Notes: generated by a model not told the origin, from the sequence alone. DNA of 64,000 nucleotides from Enterococcus sp. 9D6_DIV0238 (GCF_002174455.2 NZ_CP147246.1:3105001-3169000), one strand, 5' to 3'; positions 6,028 to 16,030 are shown, counted from the stretch's first letter. Translations and numbers: made by a program.

Positions 6028-8266
6028 TACTATTTCAATTAAAGGTGCAAAAACAAATAATTTGAAAAATGTTTCCCTTGAAATTCCTAAATATCAAATA
6101 ACGGTTGTTACAGGGGTCTCTGGGTCAGGCAAATCTTCTTTAGTCTTTGATACGTTAGCAGCAGAATCTCAGCGTCTTTTAAATGAAACATATTCTAGCT
6201 ACATCCAGCAGCTATTGCCTCACTACTCACAGCCTATCGTTGATGCGGTAGAAAATTTACCAGTTTCTATCGTTGTCGATCAGAAGAAGATTGGTGGAAA
6301 TGCTCGTTCAACAGTGGGTACTGTGACAGATATTTACTCAAGTCTGCGTCTGTTGTTTTCAAGGATCGCTGTTCCGTTTATTGGTTATTCTATGGTTTAT
6401 TCATTTAATAATCCGCAAGGGATGTGTCCAAAATGTAATGGGTTAGGTGAGATGAAACAAATCAATTTGAATCGGCTTATTGATTTTAGTAAATCTTTAA
6501 ATGAAGGGGCGATCGATTTTCCTACATTCCAACCAGGTGGATGGCGCTTGACACGATACACAGAGTCAGGAAATTTCGATAACGATAAAAAAATCCAAGA
6601 CTACGATAAGAGAGAATTAGATCTTCTTTTGTACGATAAAGGAAGTGCGCCAAAGAATCCAACAGAAAAATGGCCAAAAACCTCAACGTATATAGGTATT
6701 ATTCCGAGAATCACCAAAAATTTTATTGAAAAAGAAAAGACCAATTATACCGGTCAATTGGCTCGCATCCTTGAAGTTAGAGAATGTCCAGAATGCTTGG
6801 GGACTAGGGTGAACGACATCGTTCGATCCTCAAAAATCAATGGAAAATCGATCGCTGATTGTGTAACGATGACTATTCCAGAATTGATCTTATTCATTAA
6901 AAATATACATTCTCCTAAAGTGAAAATTGTTTTGGATGATTTGATCAAAAAACTGACTAGCTTACAAAGTGTTGGTTTGAGTTATTTATTTCTTAATCGG
7001 CCAACTTCAACACTTTCTGGTGGAGAGTCACAAAGAATAAAGATGACTAAGCATCTAAACAGTGCGCTTTCCGATGTTTTATACATTTTTGATGAACCTA
7101 GTATTGGTCTTCATCCGGAAGATCTATCAAGAATTTCAAAAATTATTATTGGACTGAAAAATAAAGGGAATACTGTGATATTAGTTGACCATGATCCTGA
7201 TATTATAAAAATTGCAGACAATGTTGTTGATGTAGGTGAAGGAGCAGGGAATAAAGGCGGCAGGATCACCTTTGAAGGAACCTATCAAGAATTGCTCAAA
7301 TCGGATACGATCACAGGGAAAAGTCTGTCTGCTAGTAGATCGATCAATAAAGAAAGAAAAGAATTCTCCGACTATTATTCATTAAACGAAGTTAGTTTGC
7401 ATAATGTTAAGGAAGCATCAGTCAAAATACCTAAAGCATTTTTAACGGTTGTTACAGGCGTGGCTGGCTCTGGGAAGAGTACATTGATTCGCCAGCTCTT
7501 CAAGCAAAAATATCCCGAAGCAAGTATCTTAGATCAAAGCCCAATAATTGGAAGCAATCGTTCGAATGTACTAACATACCTAAGTATTTTTGATAAGATA
7601 AGAAATCTATTTGCTCATGCTTCAGGAAAAAGCAGCTCTCTTTTCAGCTATAACGGGAAAGGTGCTTGTCCTATTTGTAAAGGAAAGGGCTATTTAAAAT
7701 TAGACCTAGCTTATATGGGAGATGTCGAACAGGTTTGTGAAAAATGTCATGGCAAACGATATAATGATGAAGCACTTTCTGTCGTTTGGCGTGGCTTGAA
7801 TATTTATGATCTTCTACAGTTATCAGCTAAAGAAGCGAGCAAGCTGTTTGAAGAAAATGAATTAGCACAAGCTATACAAACACTCATAGACGTTAATTTG
7901 GGGTATGTCCAATTAGGTCAGTCACTAAATACATTTTCAGGCGGGGAATTACAGCGGCTAAAAATAGCTAAGATCATCCGGCAAAATACGACCGATTTAT
8001 TGATTTTAGATGAACCGTCTACGGGGTTACACGAGGCTGATATCAAAAGCTTACTTATGCTATTCAAAAGGCTTTTAACAGAAAAGAAAACACTGATTGT
8101 TTTAGAACACAATCTTCAAATCATCAGTCATGCGCAATGGATCATCGATATGGGGATTGGTGGAGGTGATTTAGGCGGTAAGGTACTTTTTGAAGGGTAT
8201 CCTGTTGATCTATTGAATGTACCTGATTCATATACATCTAAGCATTTACGAAGTTATTTAGAGTAG
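6020..8266 (+). CDS. UvrA-like twin-ATPase (drug-tolerance type, class II)
   Basis: 748 residues, clearly shorter than the 938-residue UvrA encoded at 51097. Two ABC modules: Walker [10 protein letters not shown] (about 33) and GVAGSGKST, signatures LSGGESQR and FSGGELQR, Walker [10 protein letters not shown] and DEPSTGLHE. Zinc-finger CxxC pairs (CPKCNGLG, CPICKGKG, CEKCHGKRYN) are kept. The size suggests loss of the UvrB-interaction/insertion region, as in UvrA2/DrrC-like proteins linked to tolerance of DNA-binding drugs. Cotranscribed with a MarR regulator, which supports a self-protection role rather than general excision repair. Confidence 0.85.
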   Translation: MSSTISIKGAKTNNLKNVSLEIPKYQITVVTGVSGSGKSSLVFDTLAAESQRLLNETYSSYIQQLLPHYSQPIVDAVENLPVSIVVDQKKIGGNARSTVGTVTDIYSSLRLLFSRIAVPFIGYSMVYSFNNPQGMCPKCNGLGEMKQINLNRLIDFSKSLNEGAIDFPTFQPGGWRLTRYTESGNFDNDKKIQDYDKRELDLLLYDKGSAPKNPTEKWPKTSTYIGIIPRITKNFIEKEKTNYTGQLARILEVRECPECLGTRVNDIVRSSKINGKSIADCVTMTIPELILFIKNIHSPKVKIVLDDLIKKLTSLQSVGLSYLFLNRPTSTLSGGESQRIKMTKHLNSALSDVLYIFDEPSIGLHPEDLSRISKIIIGLKNKGNTVILVDHDPDIIKIADNVVDVGEGAGNKGGRITFEGTYQELLKSDTITGKSLSASRSINKERKEFSDYYSLNEVSLHNVKEASVKIPKAFLTVVTGVAGSGKSTLIRQLFKQKYPEASILDQSPIIGSNRSNVLTYLSIFDKIRNLFAHASGKSSSLFSYNGKGACPICKGKGYLKLDLAYMGDVEQVCEKCHGKRYNDEALSVVWRGLNIYDLLQLSAKEASKLFEENELAQAIQTLIDVNLGYVQLGQSLNTFSGGELQRLKIAKIIRQNTTDLLILDEPSTGLHEADIKSLLMLFKRLLTEKKTLIVLEHNLQIISHAQWIIDMGIGGGDLGGKVLFEGYPVDLLNVPDSYTSKHLRSYLE

Positions 8267-8322
8267 AGACGACTCGCTTAGCATCGCAATAAAGTAGTCT
8301 AAAAAGTAAGGAGTACAAAAAA

Positions 8323-8346
8323 ATCCCATCTCAGCCAAGATGGGAT
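8323..8346. terminator. Hairpin after the UvrA-like gene
   Basis: ATCCCATCT and AGATGGGAT are perfect 9-bp arms around a 6-nt loop. There is an A-rich tract before and no strong T run after, so termination is more convincing for leftward transcription. Confidence 0.5.
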
Positions 8347-8489
8347 CAAATTATCTATTTATCTTTTGGGGAAGATAAGTAATTTCTCTATGAATAAATC
8401 ATAAACGATTTTTAATGGTTTTACTACTTCAAAAAAATCCTATCCTTCTTACTTTTTTGAAGAAACTCTGTATTTAAAAGAGAAAACAG

Positions 8490-8861
8490 CTATTCTCGCC
8501 AAAATTTTGTATAATCGATTTTTTCTTGAATGTTATAATCAATGATCTTTTTCAAAAGGGAGAAATCGATTTCCTGTGTCCAAGTGATTTTGAAGATATT
8601 ATCAGTATGCTCATATCCCGCTTTTTCAATATCCTTTTTGAATGCAGCTAGTGTGACTGTTTCTGGTGCGATCGACATGTGTTTTTTAGAGACACTGAAG
8701 CCGATTATAAATGTTCCATGATCGGTAAACATTGGTTGGTTCCATTTGATGACTGTTTCTAATTGAGGGAAGTTTTCTTTGATCCATGCAAATAGACCTT
8801 CTAATCGTTGACGTTGTTCTGAATCACTTATTTTTTCGGTAAATTCACTTAAATCTGCCAT
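8490..8861 (-). CDS. DUF1801/YdhG-like (frataxin-fold iron-chaperone family) protein
   Basis: 123 residues. ETVIKWNQPMFTDHGTFIIGFSVSKKHMSIAPE is the family core: a conserved W..P.F segment followed by a beta-strand pair with KKHMS. Members adopt a frataxin-like fold, and Bacillus homologues have been described as iron chaperones; iron binding here is an inference. The ATG at 8861 lies about 10 bases after AAAGAGGT on the minus strand. Convergent with the UvrA-like gene and divergent from the DUF1697 gene. Confidence 0.82.
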   Translation of the reverse strand: MADLSEFTEKISDSEQRQRLEGLFAWIKENFPQLETVIKWNQPMFTDHGTFIIGFSVSKKHMSIAPETVTLAAFKKDIEKAGYEHTDNIFKITWTQEIDFSLLKKIIDYNIQEKIDYTKFWRE

Positions 8862-8961
8862 TAGGATACCTCTTTTCTTTTAAGTAGGATTGTTTCGTTG
8901 TTTTTATTATAATATGAATAAAGAATTTAGAATAGGTATTTGATCGAATGGAAGGAGAGAA

Positions 8962-9516
8962 ATGAAGATGCCAAAATATATTGCTCTGTTACGTGGTATA
9001 AATGTTGGAGGAAAAAATCGTGTCGTTATGGCTGAGCTGAAAGTTACATTTGAAAAACACGGATTTACAGACGTAAAAACATATTTGAATAGCGGAAATG
9101 TCATTTTTTCGACGGAAGAAAAGACACCTGATGTCCTGGCCAAAGAGTGTGAATTGCTGATTGAAACGATGACAGGATTACACATTCCTGTGACGATCGT
9201 TTCTGGTGAAGAGTGGCTGGAAGCTGTCGCACATGCGCCAAATTGGTGGAATATCGATAAGGAATCGAAACACAATGCGATTTTTATTATTGCACCGACG
9301 ACGACAGCTGAGGTGATGGCTGCAGTAGGCGAAGCAAAACCAGAATACGAACAGGTCGATCATCACGAACGGGTGATTTTCTGGTCTGCGCCATTAAAGA
9401 CTTTTTCGAGAACCCGCTGGTCGAAAATCGTCAGCTCAGCATATTATGATCGAATTACGATCAGAAATGCTAATACCGTCATGAAAATAGCAGAGCTGAT
9501 CAAAAAAGAGCAATAG
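8962..9516 (+). CDS. DUF1697 family protein
   Basis: 184 residues. The N-terminus YIALLRGINVGGKNRVVMAELK and the following YLNSGNVIFSTE are diagnostic of DUF1697, a widespread family without assigned activity. The start at 8962 follows GGAGAGAAATGAAG; a nearby in-frame ATG two codons on is an alternative. Monocistronic as far as the flanks show. Confidence 0.9.
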   Translation: MKMPKYIALLRGINVGGKNRVVMAELKVTFEKHGFTDVKTYLNSGNVIFSTEEKTPDVLAKECELLIETMTGLHIPVTIVSGEEWLEAVAHAPNWWNIDKESKHNAIFIIAPTTTAEVMAAVGEAKPEYEQVDHHERVIFWSAPLKTFSRTRWSKIVSSAYYDRITIRNANTVMKIAELIKKEQ

Positions 9517-9656
9517 ATCTACGTTTGAAGCTGCCTTAAAAGTGTTTATTGCTCAATGAACGACAGTCTTAAACAATAACAATAGATGAACAGCTGTTTT
9601 ATTGTATAATGGTTGTTAGTCTATTTTTATTTATATGGTGGAAAGAGGAAGGAAAA

Positions 9657-10730
9657 ATGAAAAGAAAGATCAAGTTTTTACTCAGCGCACTTGTCGCAAT
9701 GATCGCTATTATTTTAGTTTATGTAGGGTATGTTTATTTTAGTTATTCAAGAATCGAAGATGATCGTTCAATCAAGGTCCAACAGCAAGCTGAAAGCAAG
9801 TCACTCTATACAAACAAAGAATATAAAATAAGTACATTCAATATTGGTTATGGTTCGTATACTCCTGATTATACGTTTTTTATGGATGGCGGGAAACAAT
9901 CAAAAGCAATAAGCGAGGAAAGTGTTCGTAAAAATATTGCTGGCGCAATTGAAACGACAAAACAAATAGCGCCTGATTTTGCTCTTTTTCAAGAAGTGGA
10001 TGAAAAAGCGACGCGTAGCCATGGTGTAGATGAAGTACAGCAAATCAATCAAAGCTTTAAAGATTATACAAGTTCCTTTGCAGTAAATTATGATTCTGCC
10101 TTCTTGATGTATCCAGTGTTGGATCCGATCGGGAAATCAAAATCAGGAATTTTAACACTCAGCAATACAAAAATCGAAAGTAGTACACGTTATAGTTTGC
10201 CGATCGAAACCAATTTTAATAAGTTTTTTGATTTAGATAGGGCGTTCACGGTAGCTAAGATTCCTGTTGAAAATGGCAAATATTTGATGCTTTATAATGT
10301 TCATTTATCCGCATATATCAAAGATCAGGCGATTCAAAAAGAGCAGGTGCATAAGCTGTTTGATCATATGGAACGGGAATATAAAAAAGGCAACTATGTG
10401 GTTTGTGGTGGAGACTTCAACCACGATCTACTGCCCTCATCTACGGAAACGTTTAAAAATGATCCAACGGAAACTTATACTTGGCTGCAGCCGTTCCCCA
10501 AAGCAGAGTTACCCGAAAATCTTAGTGTAGCGAAGCTGAGTGAAAGAAAAGAAGCAGTGCCTTCTGTTCGAAATTTGGATAAACCGTATGAAAAAGGCAA
10601 ATCATTTGTTGCGTTGATCGATGGGTTCATTATTTCTGATAATATCCAAACTATCGATGGAAAAGTGATCGATAAAGGGTTTGAGCATTCAGATCATAAT
10701 CCCGTTGAAATGACATTTGAATTGAAATAA
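9657..10730 (+). CDS. Membrane-anchored endonuclease/exonuclease/phosphatase (EEP) family protein
   Basis: 357 residues from ATG 9657, which follows AGAGGAAGGA; the longer in-frame start at 9609 overlaps a TATAAT and has no ribosome site. One N-terminal transmembrane helix (about 5-25) places the rest outside the membrane. EEP motifs appear in order: STFNIGYGSY, FQEVDE, YNVHLSAY, GGDFNHD, IDGFIISD and HSDHNPVE, so all metal/catalytic residues seem present. It could cleave nucleic acid, sphingomyelin-like lipids or phosphoinositides; sequence alone does not decide. A terminator follows immediately. Confidence 0.85.
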   Translation: MKRKIKFLLSALVAMIAIILVYVGYVYFSYSRIEDDRSIKVQQQAESKSLYTNKEYKISTFNIGYGSYTPDYTFFMDGGKQSKAISEESVRKNIAGAIETTKQIAPDFALFQEVDEKATRSHGVDEVQQINQSFKDYTSSFAVNYDSAFLMYPVLDPIGKSKSGILTLSNTKIESSTRYSLPIETNFNKFFDLDRAFTVAKIPVENGKYLMLYNVHLSAYIKDQAIQKEQVHKLFDHMEREYKKGNYVVCGGDFNHDLLPSSTETFKNDPTETYTWLQPFPKAELPENLSVAKLSERKEAVPSVRNLDKPYEKGKSFVALIDGFIISDNIQTIDGKVIDKGFEHSDHNPVEMTFELK

Positions 10731-10739
10731 AGCGAAAAA

Positions 10740-10776
10740 GCCAGCATTCGGAATAGCTAGAATGCTGGTTTTTTAT
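10740..10776 (+). terminator. Rho-independent terminator
   Basis: CCAGCATTC pairs with GAATGCTGG around a short loop, followed by TTTTTTATTTT. It separates the EEP gene from the convergent lipoprotein gene. Confidence 0.8.
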
Positions 10777-10791
10777 TTTATTCTATCCGAG

Positions 10792-13128
10792 TTACTCTTT
10801 TACCTTCACAATCGTTTGTTTGCCATTATTGATGATCACAGCAGTATTTGCAGCTACGTTCAGATCAGCGGTGTGATAATCTTTATCTGAAAAGTTAGCA
10901 ATCACTGCTAATGTATCTCCAAATTGTGTTTTCTGCACAAGGCGATCCTCTGTCAAGATCTTAAAGTCAGTCATTTCCTGTGCTAGAGCTGCTTTTTGAA
11001 AAGGTGTCCAGATTTTGGCATTCTCACTGATATCCTGCTTATGTTCTTCCCACGCCGTTTTATCAAGATGGAACATTGGTGGAGTATTATATAAATATTC
11101 TTTCATGCGACGCTCGGCCACTTGACCTTTGATTTTGTAGCTATCCCATTCCCATTGATGGGAAGTGATGACTGAGCGATTATAAACAAGCTTATACAAC
11201 GGTAGTGAATAGGCAGGATCTGTATAAATAGCTTTGTATTCTTCTTTGATAGGAACGACTTTTTTATATTTTGTTGGAATACCGCCGTCTAAAGCAGCAT
11301 AGCTCCCTACGTAATACTCACTTTCTTTATTTTCCCTCATATCTGGGTCAGACCACATGATAACAGGTGTTTCGATTCCATGAGCAAAGACTATTTCTTT
11401 TGAAGTAAAATCATTTCCGCCTTCTGAACCGACAACTAATCCATTATTATTGAAATAGTCTATTCGTTTTAAACGCCCGGCGACATCTTCACTTTGAGTC
11501 GTTTGGTGATCAGGACTGTAGTCATTATAGATTTCTCCTGCTGCATCAGTATCTAAAAACCAAGTGTTGAATGGAATTTTGTTCTGCATGATACTTGTAA
11601 AGCGTTCTTCCACATCTGGAAAAATTTGGGTTGGGTTTAGTTTTCTACCTTTGCCTAGAAACCCAGCAACTTTTTCTCCATTTTTCTTTGTAACAGTTGC
11701 TTTCTCATAGAGATTTTTATTTGGAAACGAAGCAGTATTCCAATCAATACTGGCATTTTCTTGAATGGATTGATAAGAATCATAGGGGCCGATCAAATAC
11801 CCTTCAGCTGCAGCCGTTTTGACCATTTCAGGATTCATGAGCCCATTGGCCCAATTAGGCAAACCGATCCAAGCATTAGTGATCCCAGCGCTTTTCATCT
11901 CTTTGAAAACATCAGTTGATGTTTTTTGTCCCCAATCATCAACAGGAGGAGTAAGCTTTTGAATAGCACCAGCCAACAAATGCTTATTCAATGTATAATG
12001 CTCTTGCTCACTTAATGTGTCAATTCCTTTTTCGATCAGCTTTGAAGCTTCTTCATCTGGTTGTTCAAAAATGGTTTTGTTGTAAAACTGGGGATAAAGT
12101 AAAACATTATTAAGTGAGTTTAAAAAGGTGTTTTTTTCGTATTGATAGCCTTCATTATTTTTGAAAGCTGCTAAAGCATTTTGGTATTCGGCTGAACCGT
12201 CTTCACCATACTGTGATAATAGTTCAGCGATCCATTGAAAAATAGGTGCATCAGCTTGCTCGGGAAGTTTGCTCCAGTTAATATCATCTTCAGTTAAAAT
12301 TCGGCTGTTCCAGTAATAAATTTGGATAGCTCCCCGCATTTTTTTGATTTCAGGGTTCTCTTTTTCTTTTTCGTCCAGTGTCTTAAATTTGCCAGTCTTG
12401 ATTCGATCCATTTGATAGGTTTTAGCAATAGCGACAGGATCGTTTTCTGTAATGTAAATACGGTAATTTAAGGTTTTATCTTTATCGAAACTGATAAAAT
12501 GATGACTAGCTTCAAAGGTTAAATGATCCTCTGTTTGTGCGATCAAATCACTATTAAAGGGATTATCCATAACGAAACTCGTAGCAAAATCTTTGAAATT
12601 TGTAGTGAAAAAGCTCATGGAAAAAGCTTCGCTCATAGCTAATTCATTGTTTTGTTGAAAGTAAGCCAGCCAGTCTTTTTGTGTATTTGGAATCGTCTTT
12701 CCCTCTGCGATCGGAAGTGTATAATTTTTAGCATCGATCTTCGGCCAGTTAAACGTTAAGTCTTCTTCTGACAAACTAGTGAGAGAAACAGCCAAATGGT
12801 CGGACTCTTTTTTTACGATGATCTTTAGTTGTTCATCAGGATACGTCCAACTGACTTCGTTAGTTGTTTTTTTTACGTGGGTCACTAATTTAGGTGTTTG
12901 AGGTTGAACGATCGTTTCCTGTCGACCATTTTCAGTGATCAAAATAGCGAATGTTTCGGGATCGACATCAAACGAGAAATCGTTTTTGGTATACCTTTTA
13001 TTTTTGTCCAGCTCTTGGCTGACAGAAAGTGCTGCTTTCTCATTTTTATTTGCTGCCTTAGGTATCTGACAAGCTGTCAGTGAAAGAGATAGAACGGTTA
13101 AAAGTGTGACAAAAAGCTGCTGTTTCAT
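10792..13128 (-). CDS. Lipoprotein glycoside hydrolase-like protein
   Basis: 778 residues. The N-terminus MKQQLFVTLLTVLSLSLTAC ends in a lipobox (LTAC), so the protein is anchored outside the cell. A beta-rich N-terminal half (about 50-260) is followed by a (beta/alpha)-barrel-like region with YLIGPYDSYQS, NTWFLDTDAAGE (about 526) and GSEGGND (about 567), then a C-terminal beta domain. The Asp and Glu in those strand-end motifs fit retaining glycosidases of GH101/GH129-like or DUF5696 type, but I cannot fix the family or substrate. ATG 13128 is preceded by AGGAGGAACATT. Host or plant glycans are possible targets. Confidence 0.65.
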   Translation of the reverse strand: MKQQLFVTLLTVLSLSLTACQIPKAANKNEKAALSVSQELDKNKRYTKNDFSFDVDPETFAILITENGRQETIVQPQTPKLVTHVKKTTNEVSWTYPDEQLKIIVKKESDHLAVSLTSLSEEDLTFNWPKIDAKNYTLPIAEGKTIPNTQKDWLAYFQQNNELAMSEAFSMSFFTTNFKDFATSFVMDNPFNSDLIAQTEDHLTFEASHHFISFDKDKTLNYRIYITENDPVAIAKTYQMDRIKTGKFKTLDEKEKENPEIKKMRGAIQIYYWNSRILTEDDINWSKLPEQADAPIFQWIAELLSQYGEDGSAEYQNALAAFKNNEGYQYEKNTFLNSLNNVLLYPQFYNKTIFEQPDEEASKLIEKGIDTLSEQEHYTLNKHLLAGAIQKLTPPVDDWGQKTSTDVFKEMKSAGITNAWIGLPNWANGLMNPEMVKTAAAEGYLIGPYDSYQSIQENASIDWNTASFPNKNLYEKATVTKKNGEKVAGFLGKGRKLNPTQIFPDVEERFTSIMQNKIPFNTWFLDTDAAGEIYNDYSPDHQTTQSEDVAGRLKRIDYFNNNGLVVGSEGGNDFTSKEIVFAHGIETPVIMWSDPDMRENKESEYYVGSYAALDGGIPTKYKKVVPIKEEYKAIYTDPAYSLPLYKLVYNRSVITSHQWEWDSYKIKGQVAERRMKEYLYNTPPMFHLDKTAWEEHKQDISENAKIWTPFQKAALAQEMTDFKILTEDRLVQKTQFGDTLAVIANFSDKDYHTADLNVAANTAVIINNGKQTIVKVKE

Positions 13129-13208
13129 AATGTTCCTCCTAAATAAAATGATTTATTGAACCTATTGAAGTGTAGCAAGTCTATGTTACAAGATTGTGGC
13201 AAAGAAAA

Positions 13209-13256
13209 GAGAGCAGCCCGCAAAAGAAAAAATCACTTTTGTAGGCTACTCTAGTT
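13209..13256 (-). terminator. Terminator of the two-component operon
   Basis: On the minus strand, GAGTAGCCTACAAAAG pairs imperfectly with CTTTTGCGGGCTGCTCTC, followed by CTTTTCTTT. It lies about 40 bp after the histidine kinase stop. Confidence 0.6.
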
Positions 13257-13291
13257 TTGAAAAAGAGCATTTCGAGGCGTATGGAATCGAG

Positions 13292-14707
13292 TTAATGCTC
13301 AGTTATTAAATTTGTTTGTTTATAAAAATGTAAATTGAAGATCAACGTTTTATTGACGAGACGCGCTTCTATGTCAAATCCGTGTTCATTCATGATCGAT
13401 TGAACGATGGATAAACCTAATCCTGTACCTGATAGGTTTTTATTTCGTGATTTTTCATGAACATAGAAGGCTTCCCAGAGCTTCTCTACATCAAAATCTG
13501 AAGGCAAGGAGGTTTGATTACTGATCGAAAGCTCAACGAACTCATTCGTTTCACGCCAGCTGACTTGGATTTCTTTGTCAGTGGTATATTTGATGCTATT
13601 GGTCAATAAGTTATCAAACGCACGTTTTAACAGTAAAGGATCAGCTTCGATCAAAGATAGTGGTCTATCTGTTTCAGCTTCTAGGAGCAAGATCGATTCT
13701 TTTTTCATCAATGATTCTTGCTCCTGCAACGTCTGTTTCCAAATCTTAGATAGTTGGAGTGGAACCTTTTGCAAGGAATGCTGCTGTTCCAATTTTGCAT
13801 AATCAAGCATTTGATCGACGATTTCATTTAGACGTTGTGCTTGTTGTAAGATAGTGTCTAAGTAGGTACCATCGTCTAAGCCATCCTCGATTCCCGAGCT
13901 ATAAGCTTTGATCAACGCGATCGGTGTTTTTAATTCATGAGTCAAATCTGCTGTGAATTGCTTCAATCGATTATTTTTCGCTAGTAAATTGTTTTGGTAG
14001 GTAGCCAAAGCATAGCTCATTTTGTTGATACTGACTGCTAATTCTCCAATTTCATTTGCAGGGATATTCTCAGTTGTCACAAACGTTAAAGCAGTGATTT
14101 CTTCTGCTACTTTTTTTAAATCAACAAGGGGATCTGTGATTTTTCGAACAGAAATATAGATCATAAAAATGATCAAAACTAGAGTAAGACTCAAGGAAAT
14201 AAAATTGAAACTATTGATCAATTCTGCTGTTTCAGAGAAATTAACGGTAGAAACACCAACTAAGAAAAAAGTATCATCGATCACCATCATTTCAACAAGA
14301 AAGCTAGATTTTTGTTTTCCTTGATCAAAGCTTCGCTGGATCGGTTGGGATGTACTTTGTAATTGCTCCAAGGTCTCTTGTGTGACCCAAAAACGATTTA
14401 AAGCGATCTGTTTTCTATTCAAGTTGAGAGATAAACCTTCATTGAAATCATCAAGTGAAGCGCCATCTAATGGATAGGTTACGATGGTTACTTGCTGCTC
14501 ATTTTCCAAAAGTTCAAGTTGTTTGCTGTCATTAGGAGACTGTTGGATCGAAGCCATCACTGAGGCTACTTTATGTTCCATTTTCGCACTATAGTAATAA
14601 GGAACGACCAATGTATTGAAAATGAACATCACAAAAAAGCTGCCGATGATGATCAACGAAAAAGTGAGTGTGAGTGTCGTGCTGATTTTTCTAGTTTTCT
14701 TTTTCAA
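13292..14707 (-). CDS. Sensor histidine kinase (OmpR-pair type)
   Basis: 471 residues from a TTG at 14707, 12 nt after GAGGAG; longer in-frame starts would lie deep inside the regulator gene. TM1 (about 10-32), extracellular sensor loop (about 35-160), TM2 (about 170-190), HAMP, then HisKA with phosphoacceptor FTADLTHELKTPIALIKAY and an ATPase domain with DNLLTNSIKYT (N box) and GTGLGLSIVQSI (G box). It overlaps the response regulator by 17 bp. The neighbouring permease-like and glucosaminidase genes suggest a cell-envelope signal; the ligand is unknown. Confidence 0.88.
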   Translation of the reverse strand: MKKKTRKISTTLTLTFSLIIIGSFFVMFIFNTLVVPYYYSAKMEHKVASVMASIQQSPNDSKQLELLENEQQVTIVTYPLDGASLDDFNEGLSLNLNRKQIALNRFWVTQETLEQLQSTSQPIQRSFDQGKQKSSFLVEMMVIDDTFFLVGVSTVNFSETAELINSFNFISLSLTLVLIIFMIYISVRKITDPLVDLKKVAEEITALTFVTTENIPANEIGELAVSINKMSYALATYQNNLLAKNNRLKQFTADLTHELKTPIALIKAYSSGIEDGLDDGTYLDTILQQAQRLNEIVDQMLDYAKLEQQHSLQKVPLQLSKIWKQTLQEQESLMKKESILLLEAETDRPLSLIEADPLLLKRAFDNLLTNSIKYTTDKEIQVSWRETNEFVELSISNQTSLPSDFDVEKLWEAFYVHEKSRNKNLSGTGLGLSIVQSIMNEHGFDIEARLVNKTLIFNLHFYKQTNLITEH

Positions 14708-15335
14708 CGAGATAACCCACTCCTCTTTTGGTAGTGATGATCTCATCACCGATTTTTTCCCGTAAGCGTCTAATATGTGTATCTACAGTACGAGCGACCC
14801 CATCATAATCCATTCCCCAAACGCCAATTAAAAGCTGTTCTCGTGTTAAGATCGTTCCACGATTATTGACTAAGAACATCAATAGATCACTTTCCTTTTT
14901 TGTTAGATCGATTCGTTGATCGTTTTTCCAAAAATTGAGTTTCGCAGGATCGATAACTAATTTTTTTATCGTGATCGTTTCTGTTACACCAAGTAATTTT
15001 TTTACTCTCAGTACTAATACTTTAGGATGAAAGGGTTTCGTTAGAAAGTCATCAGCACCGCTGGATAACGAAAGAAATTCATCATCGCCAGTTGTTTTAG
15101 CGGTCAGCATCAAAATTTTGACTGGACTTTCTGATTTAATGGTTTTGATCACTTCGATACCATCAACTTTTGGCATCATCCAGTCGATGATCGCTAAATC
15201 TATTTTTTCTGTATAAAAAAGTTCCAGTGCTTTTTCACCATCAAAGGCAGTAAATACGGTGAAGCCAGCCTTTTTTATATAAGCACTCAAAATCTGAACC
15301 ATTTCTGGACTATCATCGGCAATCAAAATATTCAT
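14691..15335 (-). CDS. OmpR/PhoB-family response regulator
   Basis: 214 residues from ATG 15335 (after AAAGGAG); TTG codons upstream are not needed. Receiver domain with the acidic pair DD (7-8), phosphoacceptor Asp51 in AIIDWMMPKVDG, conserved T/K (MLTAKT, TKPFHP), and a C-terminal winged helix (LTKKESDLLMFL to RGVGYLVEKEN). Everything needed for phosphorylation and DNA binding is present. It is the cognate partner of the overlapping kinase. Confidence 0.92.
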   Translation of the reverse strand: MNILIADDSPEMVQILSAYIKKAGFTVFTAFDGEKALELFYTEKIDLAIIDWMMPKVDGIEVIKTIKSESPVKILMLTAKTTGDDEFLSLSSGADDFLTKPFHPKVLVLRVKKLLGVTETITIKKLVIDPAKLNFWKNDQRIDLTKKESDLLMFLVNNRGTILTREQLLIGVWGMDYDGVARTVDTHIRRLREKIGDEIITTKRGVGYLVEKEN

Positions 15336-15350
15336 AAGCAGCAACTCCTT

Positions 15351-15977
15351 TTATAATCTTGCTAATTGCGAATTTAGACGGAAAAATTGAAAAATCAGAA
15401 CAAGTAGAAACACCCCGATCAATGGCAAATCGACCAAGAGAAAAAAACGGCTAGGGGTATACAGAAGTTCTTTGATCCATGAAGTAGCTGTCAGAAAGAA
15501 CTTCATATAAAGCAGTTGCGCACTAAGCAAACCAATACAGGCACTAGGAATGGCAAAGAGTAAAAAATCAGAAAAAAGTTCACTAGTCAATCTCAAATCA
15601 GAGCTTCCCAGTAATTTTTTTGTGATCAATTCCTCTTTATCTATTAGTAGAATATGCTGGAAGTGAATAAATAGATAAAAAAGACCCGCTAAAAATAATC
15701 CCAGACTAATCAAAAATAGACCGCTCTTTAAACTCGTCAGTAACAAAATCAAATTTCTTGCGGCTGCTGACTGCGTAAAAGAATCTATCAAGTCATTTTG
15801 GTTCAATAAGTTTTCTTTTTCCAATGCTTCAAAATAATTTAGTGTAAGCCAGCAGCGAATAACAAGTGTCAGACTGAAGAAATACCCCGCTATCAAAAGA
15901 GTATTTACAATAGTGTGCAGTTTATTTCTGAACAATAATTTTCCGCTGTCAGCTAAAATGGTATAGTACTTATCCAT
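15351..15977 (-). CDS. FtsX/permease-like membrane protein
   Basis: 208 residues with four predicted transmembrane helices (about 20-42, 80-112, 135-160, 175-200). The layout, one helix, an extracellular loop, then three helices, resembles one FtsX/MacB-type permease repeat, but no ATPase partner lies nearby and the length is well under a full permease. It sits 15 bp upstream of the response regulator, in the same operon. It may modulate the sensor kinase or the adjacent hydrolase, as FtsEX-like proteins do; that is a guess. Confidence 0.6.
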   Translation of the reverse strand: MDKYYTILADSGKLLFRNKLHTIVNTLLIAGYFFSLTLVIRCWLTLNYFEALEKENLLNQNDLIDSFTQSAAARNLILLLTSLKSGLFLISLGLFLAGLFYLFIHFQHILLIDKEELITKKLLGSSDLRLTSELFSDFLLFAIPSACIGLLSAQLLYMKFFLTATSWIKELLYTPSRFFLLVDLPLIGVFLLVLIFQFFRLNSQLARL

Positions 15978-16030
15978 AAAAACACCTTTCTCATCTTGAT
16001 AGAATTTGATGGATTTTAGAAAGTCGAAGA

